Origin: Micromonospora profundi | GTDB taxonomy: Bacteria > Actinomycetota > Actinomycetes > Mycobacteriales > Micromonosporaceae | Assembly: GCF_011927785.1 (NCBI RefSeq) | Contig: NZ_JAATJK010000001.1 | Location: forward strand, 2,604,001-2,668,000 | DNA: 64,000 nucleotides | Direction: 5' to 3' | Part shown: piece after piece, positions 1 through 8,108 of the stretch | Position numbering within the stretch: the first letter of the stretch is position 1 | Layout: each line of letters starts with the position of its first letter | Made by a program: the position numbers and the translations under genes | Notes under the pieces: generated by a model | What the model was told of the DNA's origin: nothing | Seen by the model: only the letters and a program-made list of their open reading frames with translations | Database searches by the model: none

Positions 1-241
1 TGACCTGCGACTCGTCGAGCACGGTGCCGGCGCCGACGATCCGGCCACGCTCCCGACCCGCCTCGACGGCGGCGCGCAGCGCCGGCACCGCGTCGGACGT
101 GGCCACCGGGACCTCCACCACGTCGATACCGAGATCCCAGGCGCGCTCGGCGAGGCGGACGGTCTCGGCGACCGGAAGCCCGCGCAGGATGGCCATCACC
201 CGGGCGCTGCCGAAGATGTGGTCGAAGTCCGTCATGGTCAT
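1..241 (-). CDS. eda: KDPG/KDPGal aldolase, N-terminal part (runs off left edge)
   Basis: Only the first 80 or so codons lie in the window. They encode the N-terminus of a 2-dehydro-3-deoxy-phosphogluconate aldolase, a cytoplasmic class I (Schiff-base) TIM-barrel enzyme that splits KDPG into pyruvate and glyceraldehyde 3-phosphate. Visible family blocks are VMAILRG, VEVPVAT and VGAGTVLDE. The ATG at 241-239 overlaps the TGA of the IclR gene (ATGA junction); a second in-frame ATG at 235 is possible. With the sugar kinase two genes upstream it supplies the last two steps of KDG breakdown. The catalytic lysine lies outside the window, so activity and the KDPG versus KDPGal preference cannot be judged. 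Confidence 0.85.
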   Translation of the reverse strand, partial: MTMTDFDHIFGSARVMAILRGLPVAETVRLAERAWDLGIDVVEVPVATSDAVPALRAAVEAGRERGRIVGAGTVLDESQV

Positions 242-981
242 TGCGTTCTCCATCCGAGGTCGCGGGAGATCTGCCGGGTGGTATCGAGCAGGCGGGGCAG
301 CAGCCCGCGCAGGTCGGCGAGGGTGGCCACCACCGTCGGCGCGGTCACCGACACCGCCGCGGTGACCGACCCGTCGGCCTGCCGCACGGGCGCCGCCACG
401 CAGGTGATGAGCGTTTCGAACTCGCCGTCGTCAGCGGCCCAGCCCTGCTCCGCGACGGTCGCCAGCTCCGCCCGCAGGGCGGCCGGCTCACAGATGGTGG
501 CCGGGGTGTACGCGCGCAGCTCGGCACCGTCGACCAGCCGGGTCAGCCGGGACTGCGGGCTGTACGCGAGCACCACCTTGCCCACCCCGCTGGCGTGCCA
601 GGGTGCGGTGCGACCGATCCGCGAGTACATCCGCACCTGACCACGGGCCTCGATCTTGTCCACGTAGACAAGGTCGTCGTCGACGAGCTGGGCCAGGTGG
701 ATGGTGTGCCCGCAGTCGCGGCCGAGCGCCGCCAGGTGTGGACGGGCCACCGCGCGCACGTCCAGGGAGTCCAGTGCCTGCTGGGCGAGGTCGATCAGAC
801 GCAGGCCCACGGCCCAGCCGCCGTCGCTGCGCCGCGCGAACCCGCCCGCCTCAAGGGTCTGCAGCAGGCGCAGCGCTGTGGACTTGTGCACGCCCAGATC
901 GGTGGCCACAGCGCCGAGCTGCGCCGGCTCACGTGCCAGCAGTTCGAGCACCCGCATCGCCCTGTCGACGCCCTCGGACAC
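238..981 (-). CDS. IclR-family transcriptional regulator of KDG catabolism
   Basis: This 247-aa protein has the IclR layout. An N-terminal winged helix (about residues 5-65, with KSTALRLLQTLEAGGFA as recognition region) is followed by an effector-binding domain of about 170 residues that contains the usual SRIGRTAPWHASGVGKV block. It sits between the KDG kinase gene (3 bp upstream) and the KDPG aldolase gene (4-bp overlap). A KdgR-like local regulator responding to a sugar-acid intermediate is therefore the simplest reading. A pair of palindromes before the kinase gene (2053-2091) is a good candidate operator. The effector is not deducible from sequence. Confidence 0.9.
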   Translation of the reverse strand: MSEGVDRAMRVLELLAREPAQLGAVATDLGVHKSTALRLLQTLEAGGFARRSDGGWAVGLRLIDLAQQALDSLDVRAVARPHLAALGRDCGHTIHLAQLVDDDLVYVDKIEARGQVRMYSRIGRTAPWHASGVGKVVLAYSPQSRLTRLVDGAELRAYTPATICEPAALRAELATVAEQGWAADDGEFETLITCVAAPVRQADGSVTAAVSVTAPTVVATLADLRGLLPRLLDTTRQISRDLGWRTQ

Positions 982-984
982 GCC

Positions 985-2001
985 TCAGCCCTCGGCCCGT
1001 ACGCCGGTCAGGTCCGGTGGCGACCAGGGGTCGTCGAGCAGCCTGTCGAACCACGACCACTGCGGCACGGGCGCGTTGTCGCCGCTGCTGCCCAGCGCCT
1101 GCGCGGCGACCAGGTGCCCGAGGCGCAGCCGGCGGACCGGGTCGAGGCCGCGCAGCACCCCGGCCAGGTATCCGGCGGCGAACGCGTCACCGGCGCCGAC
1201 CGGTTCCACCACCGCCACGCGGGGCGCCTCAACGAACACCGGTTCGGCGTCGTGACGCAGGGCGGTGGCGCCCACCGCGCCGTCCTTGACGACGACAGTC
1301 CGCGGACCGGGCAGCAACCGGCGTACGGACAGCGGGTCGCCGGTGCCCCACAGTGCCTCTGCCTCGTCCTGACCGACGAAGACGAGGTCACTGCGGTCGG
1401 CCAGGTCCCGCAGCACCGGCGCGGCCTGCTCGGCCGGCCAGAGCCGGGCCCGGTGGTTGACGTCGAAGCTGACGAGCGCGCCCGGAACCGGCCGGTCGGT
1501 GACCGCGTGCGCGACAAGCGCCCGGCACGAGTCGGAGAGCGCCGGGGTGATGCCGGACAGGTGCAGCACCCGCGCGCCGGTCAGCCGAGGGTCGGCCAGC
1601 GCGTCGGCGCCCATGCGGGAGGCCGCCGAGCCGGCCCGGTAGTAGTGCACGGCGGTGGCCGTCGGCCCTGGGTCCTTGACATACAGGCCGGTGGGGGCGG
1701 TTGGGTCCACTGTCACCAGGTCGACGTGGACGCCTGCGGCAGCGACGTGCCGTACGACCGCACGGCCGAACGGGTCGTCACCGACCCGGCTCACCCACGC
1801 CGCGTCGTGCCCCAGCCGGGCCAGGTAGCCGGCCACGTTGGACTCCGCGCCGCCGACGGAGAGGGCGACCCGCTCGGCGTGCTCCAGCGGCTCGCCCGGC
1901 GCGGGGCAGAGCACGACCATCGTCTCCCCCACCGTGACCACCTCGACCGGCGGGGAGCCGGCCGGGACTGCGGCGTCATGGGGTCGGGGCTCGGTCGACA
2001 T
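985..2001 (-). CDS. kdgK: PfkB-family sugar kinase, probable 2-keto-3-deoxygluconate kinase
   Basis: This 338-aa ribokinase-fold enzyme is predicted to phosphorylate 2-keto-3-deoxygluconate at C6 with ATP. It shows the N-terminal PfkB block VGGAESNVAGYLARLG and the C-terminal catalytic block EPVGAGDAFAAGYLAG, whose Asp is the catalytic base of the family. The start VEVVTVGETMVVL resembles KDG and fructose kinases. It is the first gene of the minus-strand unit kdgK-iclR-eda, and the downstream aldolase is what favours KDG over other ketose substrates. Upstream lies a tandem palindrome that probably binds the IclR protein. A related specificity such as 2-keto-3-deoxygalactonate cannot be excluded. 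Confidence 0.85.
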   Translation of the reverse strand: MSTEPRPHDAAVPAGSPPVEVVTVGETMVVLCPAPGEPLEHAERVALSVGGAESNVAGYLARLGHDAAWVSRVGDDPFGRAVVRHVAAAGVHVDLVTVDPTAPTGLYVKDPGPTATAVHYYRAGSAASRMGADALADPRLTGARVLHLSGITPALSDSCRALVAHAVTDRPVPGALVSFDVNHRARLWPAEQAAPVLRDLADRSDLVFVGQDEAEALWGTGDPLSVRRLLPGPRTVVVKDGAVGATALRHDAEPVFVEAPRVAVVEPVGAGDAFAAGYLAGVLRGLDPVRRLRLGHLVAAQALGSSGDNAPVPQWSWFDRLLDDPWSPPDLTGVRAEG

Positions 2002-2052
2002 GGGGGCACACGTCCTCGCGGAAGGGGTCCGGGGTGCCGCCGAGCCTAGGCC

Positions 2053-2091
2053 CGTTGCGCTGCCTGAGCAACCGTTGCGCTGATCGCAACG
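2053..2091. promoter_or_regulatory. Candidate IclR operator: two tandem palindromes
   Basis: CGTTGCG (2073-2079) and CGCAACG (2085-2091) form a perfect inverted repeat with a 5-bp spacer. A second, looser palindrome (GTTGC...GCAAC, 2054-2072) abuts it. The 10-mer CGTTGCGCTG recurs exactly 20 bp apart at 2053 and 2073. The site lies about 50-90 bp upstream of the kinase start, where an operator or promoter is expected. Assignment to the IclR protein at 238-981 is by proximity. Confidence 0.6.
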
Positions 2092-2095
2092 ATGG

Positions 2096-2959
2096 TCAGG
2101 GCAGCGTCAGCCCGTACGCCGCCAGCACCTCCGAGATCGGCTGGTAGTAGGAGACGCCGCCGGAGGTGCAGTTGCCGCTGCCGCCGGAGAGGATGCCCAG
2201 GATGACGCCGGTGGACGCCACGTAGAGCGGCCCGCCACTGTCACCCGGCTCGGCGCAGATGTTGGTCCGGATCAGGCCGGAGACGGAGCCACCGGCGTAG
2301 TTGACGGTCTGGTTGAGCCCGGTGACGGTGCCGCACCGCACCCCGGTGGTCGCCCCGCTGCGGCAGACCGCCTGACCCACGTACGCATTGCCGTAGCTGT
2401 TGACGGTCAGCAGCCCCGGATAGGTGTAGATCGCGCTCGGGTGGGCGATCCTGCTGGTGTAGCGGATCAGCCCGTAGTCGTTGCCGGGGTAACTGGTGGC
2501 GGTGCGGGTGCCGAGCACTGTGGTCTGCGCGCTGTCGGCGTACCAGGTGCTGGCGGCGGCGCAGTGCCCGGCCGTGACCACGTAGTAGGTGCTGCCGCTG
2601 CGCACGTTGGCGCCCAGCGAGCACCTGGCACCACCGCCGTAGATGCCCTGCCCGGCGGCGATCAGGGTGCGCAGCGTGCCGGGTTCCCGGCGCAACAGGA
2701 CGCCTGTCCGGTCGGCGACCGTCCGCAGCGTCGCCACCTCAGCGGCGGTCACGGTGTCGTCGACAGTGAGGGTCATTCGGCCGATGGCCGGGTCGAATCC
2801 CCATGCGGTGCCCGCCGTACGGACGCCGGCGAGCGCGGTGACGGCCTCGCCCACCCGGTCGGGAACGGCGGCACGGTCGGGGACGGCGGCGCGCGCGACG
2901 CCGGGCGCGCCGAGCAGGAGAGCGGTCAGGACGACGGCGACGAGCGGCGAGCGGCGCAT
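2096..2959 (-). CDS. Secreted S1-family serine protease (streptogrisin/alpha-lytic type)
   Basis: A 287-aa preproprotein. The ATG at 2959 follows a GGAGG box and opens a signal peptide (MRRSPLVAVVLTALLLGAPG, then VARA). A short pro-region of roughly 80 residues precedes a chymotrypsin-fold catalytic domain that starts near YGGGARCSLG. The triad is visible: His in VVTAGHC (about residue 131), Asp in NDYGLIRY (about 161) and Ser in EPGDSGGPLY (about 240). The several Cys residues fit the usual disulfides. The open frame extends upstream but has no ribosome site or signal sequence, so the inner start is preferred. It is probably an extracellular peptidase for nutrient scavenging. Confidence 0.9.
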   Translation of the reverse strand: MRRSPLVAVVLTALLLGAPGVARAAVPDRAAVPDRVGEAVTALAGVRTAGTAWGFDPAIGRMTLTVDDTVTAAEVATLRTVADRTGVLLRREPGTLRTLIAAGQGIYGGGARCSLGANVRSGSTYYVVTAGHCAAASTWYADSAQTTVLGTRTATSYPGNDYGLIRYTSRIAHPSAIYTYPGLLTVNSYGNAYVGQAVCRSGATTGVRCGTVTGLNQTVNYAGGSVSGLIRTNICAEPGDSGGPLYVASTGVILGILSGGSGNCTSGGVSYYQPISEVLAAYGLTLP

Positions 2960-3163
2960 CCGAGCCTCCGCAGAAATCGAGATACGTGGATACAGCGAGC
3001 ATCGCCCGGCAGCCGTGGCCGTGGCAACAGCGGGCCGGCCGGAATCGTCGATCCCCGGACGGGCCGTGCCGGCGCCGCCGATAATTCCGGAGACACGGGA
3101 GGCCGCATGACCACCGGAGAGACCGCGGCGCAGGCACGCGGGCCCGGCACCTGACCGCAACGG

Positions 3164-3736
3164 TCAGACCAGGTGTCGACCGGCCCACTCGGCGAGGTCC
3201 CGGGCGCACGCGTCCACCGCCTCCTGCCAGGTACGGGCCGCACCCTCCCCCGCCTCGTCGCTCACCTGCTTGACGAGCCGGCACGGCACACCGGCCTGCG
3301 CCGCGGCCCACGCGACCGCGTACCCCTCCATGTCGACCAGGTCGGCACGCTGCGCCAATCTGTCCCGGGCGGCGTCGTCGGCAACGAACGTGTCGCCGGT
3401 GGCCAGCACCGCGCCCTCGGTCGCCAACGCCAGCGGCGCCCCGTAGGTCTCGCCGGTGAGCGCGAGCAGCAGGGTCGTGTCCAGGTCGTGCTGGAGCACT
3501 GTGGCGATCTCGTGGATGCCGGCCAGGCCGGGGCGCAGCGCCCCGGCCGTGCCCAGGTTGAGCAGCAGGCTCGGGCGCGGCCCGACGGCCAGCACCGTCG
3601 CGACAGCGCTGGCGGCGTTCACCTTGCCGATCCCGGTGAGCAGCACCGGCAGGTCGGGCGGCAGGTAGCGGGCCTCCTCCCCGACAGCGAGCACCACCAG
3701 TGGACGATCGGCCCGGACCGTACCTCGAAGATTCAC
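3164..3736 (-). CDS. Phosphorylase-superfamily nucleosidase (MTA/SAH nucleosidase-like)
   Basis: A protein of about 190 aa of the PNP/UDP phosphorylase fold. It shows the GIGKVNAA block, the LLNLGTAGAL glycine-rich strand, and the VDMEGYAVA motif, whose Met-Glu contacts ribose in MTA/SAH and related nucleosidases. The expected role is hydrolysis of a nucleoside to base and ribose in the cytoplasm; the exact base (adenine thioether or futalosine-like) is unclear. The start is taken as GTG 3736 because upstream codons do not resemble the family; no strong Shine-Dalgarno is seen. It is divergent from the Rieske gene with about 180 bp between them. Confidence 0.8.
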   Translation of the reverse strand: MNLRGTVRADRPLVVLAVGEEARYLPPDLPVLLTGIGKVNAASAVATVLAVGPRPSLLLNLGTAGALRPGLAGIHEIATVLQHDLDTTLLLALTGETYGAPLALATEGAVLATGDTFVADDAARDRLAQRADLVDMEGYAVAWAAAQAGVPCRLVKQVSDEAGEGAARTWQEAVDACARDLAEWAGRHLV

Positions 3737-3919
3737 CGGAGCATCGTACGGCCGCCGCCGCAGGGGCAGCCGATCGCCTCGGGGCGCGAACCGGCCGGCG
3801 TACAGGCAACGTCCAGCTTCGTCGCATCCCGCGTCCAGCCGGCTGGGGCAGGCCGGCGCAGCGGACCACCGCGACGTACGACCTTGACGGTCCGGTCCGC
3901 CGACGAAAGAGGTGACGAG

Positions 3920-4351
3920 GTGTACGACGGGCAGGAGTTCCTCCGCGACAAGCGCTGGTGCCTGAGCAGGCGGGCGCTGCTGACCGGTGCCGGAGCGATC
4001 GGCGCGGCCGGAGTGCTGAGCGCCTGCGGCACCGGCGACGAATCCTCCCCTCAGCCGGCTGCCGAACCTGGCGCGGTGCTCGCCAGCACCGGCGACGTGC
4101 CGGTCGGCGGTGGCACGCTCGTCGGCGGGGTGCTCGTCGTGCAGCCCGAGGCCGGCACCTTCACTGCGTACGACGCGACCTGCCCGCACCAGGGCGTACG
4201 CGTCGGCGCTCCCCGCGACGGGGTGATCACCTGCCCCGCGCACAACTCGACGTTCGCCGTCGGCGACGGCGCCCGCCTCGGTGGCCCGGCCACCACGGGC
4301 CTCACCGAAATTCCCATCCGGGTCGACGGCACGAACATCGTCCGCGGTTGA
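3920..4351 (+). CDS. Tat-exported Rieske [2Fe-2S] lipoprotein
   Basis: A small, 143-aa Rieske ferredoxin-like protein. The N-terminus carries a twin-arginine motif (SRRALL) and a hydrophobic stretch ending in a lipobox (GVLSAC), so it should be folded in the cytoplasm, exported by Tat and lipid-anchored outside. The cluster ligands are Cys88-x-His90 (CPHQGV) and Cys105-x2-His108 (CPAHNS), the pattern of soluble Rieske domains. The GTG at 3920 is chosen because AAAGAGG lies just upstream and the Tat signal begins soon after. No partner oxidase or cytochrome gene is adjacent, so the electron partner is unknown. It converges on the Hsp70-type gene with a 19-bp gap. Confidence 0.88.
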   Translation: MYDGQEFLRDKRWCLSRRALLTGAGAIGAAGVLSACGTGDESSPQPAAEPGAVLASTGDVPVGGGTLVGGVLVVQPEAGTFTAYDATCPHQGVRVGAPRDGVITCPAHNSTFAVGDGARLGGPATTGLTEIPIRVDGTNIVRG

Positions 4352-4370
4352 CTGTTGTGGGGCGACGCGG

Positions 4371-7169
4371 TCAGCCGTCGATGAAGCGGTACAGCACGAA
4401 GTCCTTGTCGGCGCCGCAGGCGATCAGCCGGGTATTCCAGGAGCAGGACGCGCTGCGGACGTCCCGCAGCTCCCCCAACTCGTCGAACTCGCCCGACCCG
4501 GCCCACACGCCGGCGACGCTGCGGTTGTCCGCCACCGTGCTCGGCGCCTCGGCGAACACCAGCAGGTTGCCGGCGTCCAGCCGGGCTGCCACGCCGGGGC
4601 GGTCGCGCAGCGCCAGCGGCTTGCCGGCGGCGTCGTAGAGGGTGACGGTCGGCTTCGGATACTCCCGCTGGGTGAGCATGTGCTCGCCCAAAGGCACCAG
4701 AGCTGTGGTGCCGGGCGCCGACCAGCGGACCGCTGTCTCGCCCTCGGTGGCCGCCACCACCTCGGTGCGCTCGGCGTCGCCGCTCTGCACCTGCACCAGG
4801 CACGCCCGCCGTTCGCCGCAGGCCACCAGCCCTTTCGGCCGGTGCTGGTCGTTGTCGGCCCGGTAGAGGACCACCGGGGCGGCGTCGGAGCCCAGGTCGT
4901 ACGCAAGCAGTTGGAACCCACCCTCGTTGCCGGCCACGTAGAGCCGGTCCTCGTGCGCCACCACCAGGTCGTCGAGGTCGGCGACGTTGCCCCACTCGCG
5001 CAGCACAGCGCCGGTTGCCACGTCGAGCAGCCGCGCAGAGCGGTCCGCGCCGATCTGCACGAGCCGCCGCCCCTTGCCCGCCCACGGGTCGCGGGGCGTA
5101 CCGTCGAGGAACGCCGGGCCGCTCGCGGCCTTGTCGCTGCCCACCGGCCGGACGGCGGTGCGGAACCCGCCGCTCTGGTCCCGGGGGCTCGGCGTGTTCC
5201 ACTTCTCGGTGCCGTCGCCCATGCGCAGACCGACCAGCTGACCGGCGGTGCGGTCCACAAGCACAGCGATGTCGCCGGAGAGGTGGACGTCGTCGTCGCC
5301 TCGAATCGACCGCTGCCAGCGCTGCGCGCCCGAGCTGCCGTCGAGGACCGCCACCGCACCAGGGGTGCTACCCGAGCCGTCGGCGAGAACCGCTACCGCC
5401 CCCGGGACGGCGACCAGCCCCGTCCACCTGTCGGCGGTGAGGTTCGTCGGTTTGCGCCACAGCTGGTCGCCTGTGCCGGCGTCGACCGCGACCACCTCCA
5501 GCCGGTTGTCCGGCAGCGGGTAGCCGAGGTAGGCGCGGTCGTCGAGCACCGCCGTCCACATTCCGCGCGGCCGCTCGGCGCCGGCCTGGTGCCTCGCCAG
5601 CTCACGCAGCGACCCGAACTCCAGGTCCGGGTAGCGGTCTCGGGTCAGGTAGAGGGTCGCCGCGGTGACCACGCCGGCCAGGGCGAGCACCGCGCCGAGC
5701 GCCACCCAGCGCACCCGACGCCAGGACGACCGGGGGGTCGAGGGAGGCGGCGGCGTTCCGGCGTTCCCACCGACAAGGGTCCGGGGCAGGCCCGCCGGCC
5801 CGGGCACGGTCGGCCCCGCGTGCGGCGGCCACCCCGGCGGCCCGGTCTGTGACGGCACGGTGTGCGCCGTGGGCCCGGGCGATGACGGCACGGTCGGCGC
5901 GGTGGGCGCGGGCGACGACGGCATGGTCGACGCGGGCGACGACGGCACCGGCGGCGGGCCGATCGGTGGCGGCACGGGAGATACCGGCGGGGCGACGGGT
6001 GCTCCCGCGTACGCCGGCGTCGGCAACTGTCGACGCAGCGGCAGATCCGTCAGCGCGCCCTCGGCCACCGGTAGCTCCGGCTGGTCCAGCACCGTCGGCG
6101 CCACTCCCAACTCGGCGTGCAGCATGCGGGCCACCAGCGGGATCCGCGACGAGCCGCCGACGAGGAACAGCCCGGCGAGTTGGTCGGGGCTGAGCCCGGC
6201 GGCGGCGATGACCTCCCGGGCACGGTCCACCGCGCGTTGCAGCAGCGGCGCGGCCGCCCGCTCGACGTCCGCCCGGGTCAGCTGCACCGCCTCGGGCACC
6301 CCAGGTACCGCGACCGGCGCCACTGTGGACCGCGACAACGTCTCCTTCGCGCCCCGGACCTCGTCCCACAGTCGGACCTGGTCACGGCGCTGCGCCGGGT
6401 CCGACGGCCCGACCAGCCGGGCCCACTGCGCGGCGTGCCGCTCGCCGAGCAGCTCACCGACCCGCCGCATCAGCGCCGCGTCGAGATCCAGGCCACCGAG
6501 GTCGGGCAGGCCGCCGTCGGCCACCACGCTGAACCCCGAGTCGCCCCACGGGTCGGCGCCCTCGTTGCGCAGCACCGCCACGTCGAGTGTCCCGCCACCG
6601 AAGTCGAACACCGCGATGGCGCCGCCGACCGGCACCGGCCGGTGCAGCACCTGCGTGTAGTAGCGAGCGGCGGCCACCGGCTCACGCAGCAGCCGCGTGC
6701 CCGGAGGCGTCGGCCCGGCGAGGGTGTGCTCGGCGGCTGGTGGCCAGCCGGCCTGCAACAGCGCGTCGGCGAGGACCTGCCGCCGCGTCGCGTCCCAGGC
6801 CGCCGGGAAGGTGAGCACCGCCGGAGGCAGGAAGCCCACCGTGTTGACGGCGGCCCGCCCGACGGCAGCCAGCACCGCGGCGAGCAGGTCGGCCGGGCGG
6901 TACGAGCGGTCACCGAGCACCACCGCCGGCTCGTCCACCCGGCGCTTCGGGTTCGGCTCGAACCGGGCCGGGTCGGCCTGCGCCAACCGTCGGGCGTCCC
7001 AGCCGGCGTGCAGGGTGCCGTCCGGGTCGGCGTACACGCCGGACGGGCTGACCGGCTGCCCGTCCATCAGCAGTGGCCGGGTCCGCCCGTCCGGCCAGCG
7101 CAGCACCGCGACCGTGTTGGAGGTGCCGAGGTCGACGCCGAGGGCGAAACCGTCGTGCTGGCCTGCCAT
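4371..7169 (-). CDS. Membrane-anchored Hsp70-type ATPase fused to a PQQ-like beta-propeller
   Basis: A 932-aa three-part protein. Residues 1 to about 380 are an actin/Hsp70 ATPase: LGVDLGTSNTVAVL (phosphate 1), VFDFGGGTLDVAVL (phosphate 2) and LFLVGGSSRIPLV (adenosine). The Hsp70 peptide-binding domain is missing. A Pro/Ser/Thr-rich linker (about 400-480) leads to one transmembrane helix (about 487-508). About 420 residues of WD/PQQ-like repeats follow (for example GTGDQLWRKP and DGSSGAQRW), expected outside the cell. The ATG at 7169 is preferred over an upstream frame extension; GGAGG lies about 14 nt before it. Function is unknown; the layout suggests that outside ligand status is coupled to a cytoplasmic nucleotide switch. 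Confidence 0.85.
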   Translation of the reverse strand: MAGQHDGFALGVDLGTSNTVAVLRWPDGRTRPLLMDGQPVSPSGVYADPDGTLHAGWDARRLAQADPARFEPNPKRRVDEPAVVLGDRSYRPADLLAAVLAAVGRAAVNTVGFLPPAVLTFPAAWDATRRQVLADALLQAGWPPAAEHTLAGPTPPGTRLLREPVAAARYYTQVLHRPVPVGGAIAVFDFGGGTLDVAVLRNEGADPWGDSGFSVVADGGLPDLGGLDLDAALMRRVGELLGERHAAQWARLVGPSDPAQRRDQVRLWDEVRGAKETLSRSTVAPVAVPGVPEAVQLTRADVERAAAPLLQRAVDRAREVIAAAGLSPDQLAGLFLVGGSSRIPLVARMLHAELGVAPTVLDQPELPVAEGALTDLPLRRQLPTPAYAGAPVAPPVSPVPPPIGPPPVPSSPASTMPSSPAPTAPTVPSSPGPTAHTVPSQTGPPGWPPHAGPTVPGPAGLPRTLVGGNAGTPPPPSTPRSSWRRVRWVALGAVLALAGVVTAATLYLTRDRYPDLEFGSLRELARHQAGAERPRGMWTAVLDDRAYLGYPLPDNRLEVVAVDAGTGDQLWRKPTNLTADRWTGLVAVPGAVAVLADGSGSTPGAVAVLDGSSGAQRWQRSIRGDDDVHLSGDIAVLVDRTAGQLVGLRMGDGTEKWNTPSPRDQSGGFRTAVRPVGSDKAASGPAFLDGTPRDPWAGKGRRLVQIGADRSARLLDVATGAVLREWGNVADLDDLVVAHEDRLYVAGNEGGFQLLAYDLGSDAAPVVLYRADNDQHRPKGLVACGERRACLVQVQSGDAERTEVVAATEGETAVRWSAPGTTALVPLGEHMLTQREYPKPTVTLYDAAGKPLALRDRPGVAARLDAGNLLVFAEAPSTVADNRSVAGVWAGSGEFDELGELRDVRSASCSWNTRLIACGADKDFVLYRFIDG

Positions 7170-7300
7170 CTGCCCGATACCTCCGCCGCGACGAGGAAAC
7201 CCAGCCCCGCATGGTACGCAGCCGACGCAGGTGCGCTGATCACACGGTGCGCAGCGCGCATTTGTCGACCGCACACGGCCCTGGTCCCGCGATTGAGGGT

Positions 7301-7336
7301 GATGACTCTGAGGCATCAATATGCCTCAGAGTCATC
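7301..7336. repeat. Perfect 16-bp hairpin, GATGACTC-type palindromic element
   Basis: GATGACTCTGAGGCAT (7301-7316) is followed by CAAT and its exact complement (7321-7336). It lies 59 bp beyond the stop of the reductase gene and upstream of the Hsp70-type gene, both on the minus strand, so it may end transcription of the cluster. There is no U-tract. A related element with matched base changes is at 38883-38926. Confidence 0.85.
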
Positions 7337-7394
7337 AGGCTTCCAGCGAGGCTGCCCCGGGCCGGGCGCCGTCGGGCTGGGCGCCCCGATGCGG

Positions 7395-8108
7395 TCAGCC
7401 GTCGGTGTCGGCGCAGCGGTCGGAGAGGGCGTAGCGCAGCAGCACCACGTCGCCGATCTGGCGGGTCTCGGCCAGCCGGGCGCGACGGCCCGGGTGCCAG
7501 GGGAAACGTCCCTCACCGACGAACCGGGGCGCCCGGCCGTCACCGACGAAGAACGGGGCGACCACCAGGTGCAGCTCGTCGGCGAGGCCGGCGGTGAGGA
7601 ACTGGGCGTGCACAGTCCCGCCGCCCTCCACCATCAGCCGCCGTACGCCCCTGTCGGCAAGGTCGGCAAGGACCCAGGCCGGGTCGACCGGCTCGTTCGC
7701 GTCCACCACTGTCGCCAGCCGGCCGAGGCGTTCCCGCGCCTTCTCCACCGCGCCGGTGGCGCAGTAGACGAGCCGGGCCGAATCGCCTGCGGTGAAGAAC
7801 CGGGAGGTCGGGTCGAGGTCCCCCCGGGCGGTCAGCGTCACCTTCGTCGGCGAGGCGGGCCGGCCACACGCCACGCGCTCGGCGCGACGTGCCGCGGAGC
7901 GCACCAGCAGGCGGGGATCGTCGCGGCGGACCGTGGCGGCGCCGACCAGGATCGCGTCACAGGAGGCACGGACGGCGTCGACACGGTCCAGGTCGTCGTC
8001 GTTGGACAGCATGAGCCGCTGTTCGGAGGCGTCGTCGATGTAGCCGTCGATGGAGGTGGCGCAGCTCAGCAGCACGTACGGCCGCGGTGGCGCCGGCCGG
8101 CAGCTCAC
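7395..8108 (-). CDS. RibD C-terminal-type pyrimidine/DHFR-fold reductase
   Basis: A 237-aa protein equivalent to the reductase half of RibD; the deaminase half is absent. It begins PYVLLSCATSIDGYID, has the substrate/NADPH region ILVGAATVRRDDPRLLVR, and the MVEGGGTVHAQFL motif typical of 5-amino-6-ribosylamino-uracil 5'-phosphate reductases. NADPH reduction of a ribosylated pyrimidine would follow the GTP cyclohydrolase II product, and that enzyme's gene overlaps this one by 4 bp (GTGA, GTG start at 8108). It is the last gene of the seven-gene minus-strand run. Because no riboflavin synthase or lumazine synthase is nearby, a role outside riboflavin is possible. Confidence 0.85.
   Translation of the reverse strand: MSCRPAPPRPYVLLSCATSIDGYIDDASEQRLMLSNDDDLDRVDAVRASCDAILVGAATVRRDDPRLLVRSAARRAERVACGRPASPTKVTLTARGDLDPTSRFFTAGDSARLVYCATGAVEKARERLGRLATVVDANEPVDPAWVLADLADRGVRRLMVEGGGTVHAQFLTAGLADELHLVVAPFFVGDGRAPRFVGEGRFPWHPGRRARLAETRQIGDVVLLRYALSDRCADTDG

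Noticed and set aside
241..2049. A 600-codon open frame on the plus strand opposite the KDG operon.
   Set aside because: It is antisense to three clearly recognisable genes, has Arg/Gly/Pro-rich low-information sequence and no motif. It is a G+C-driven shadow.
2960..3160. Longer N-terminus for the serine protease.
   Set aside because: The upstream codons give an Arg/Gly-rich segment that would bury the signal peptide; GGAGG precedes the inner ATG.
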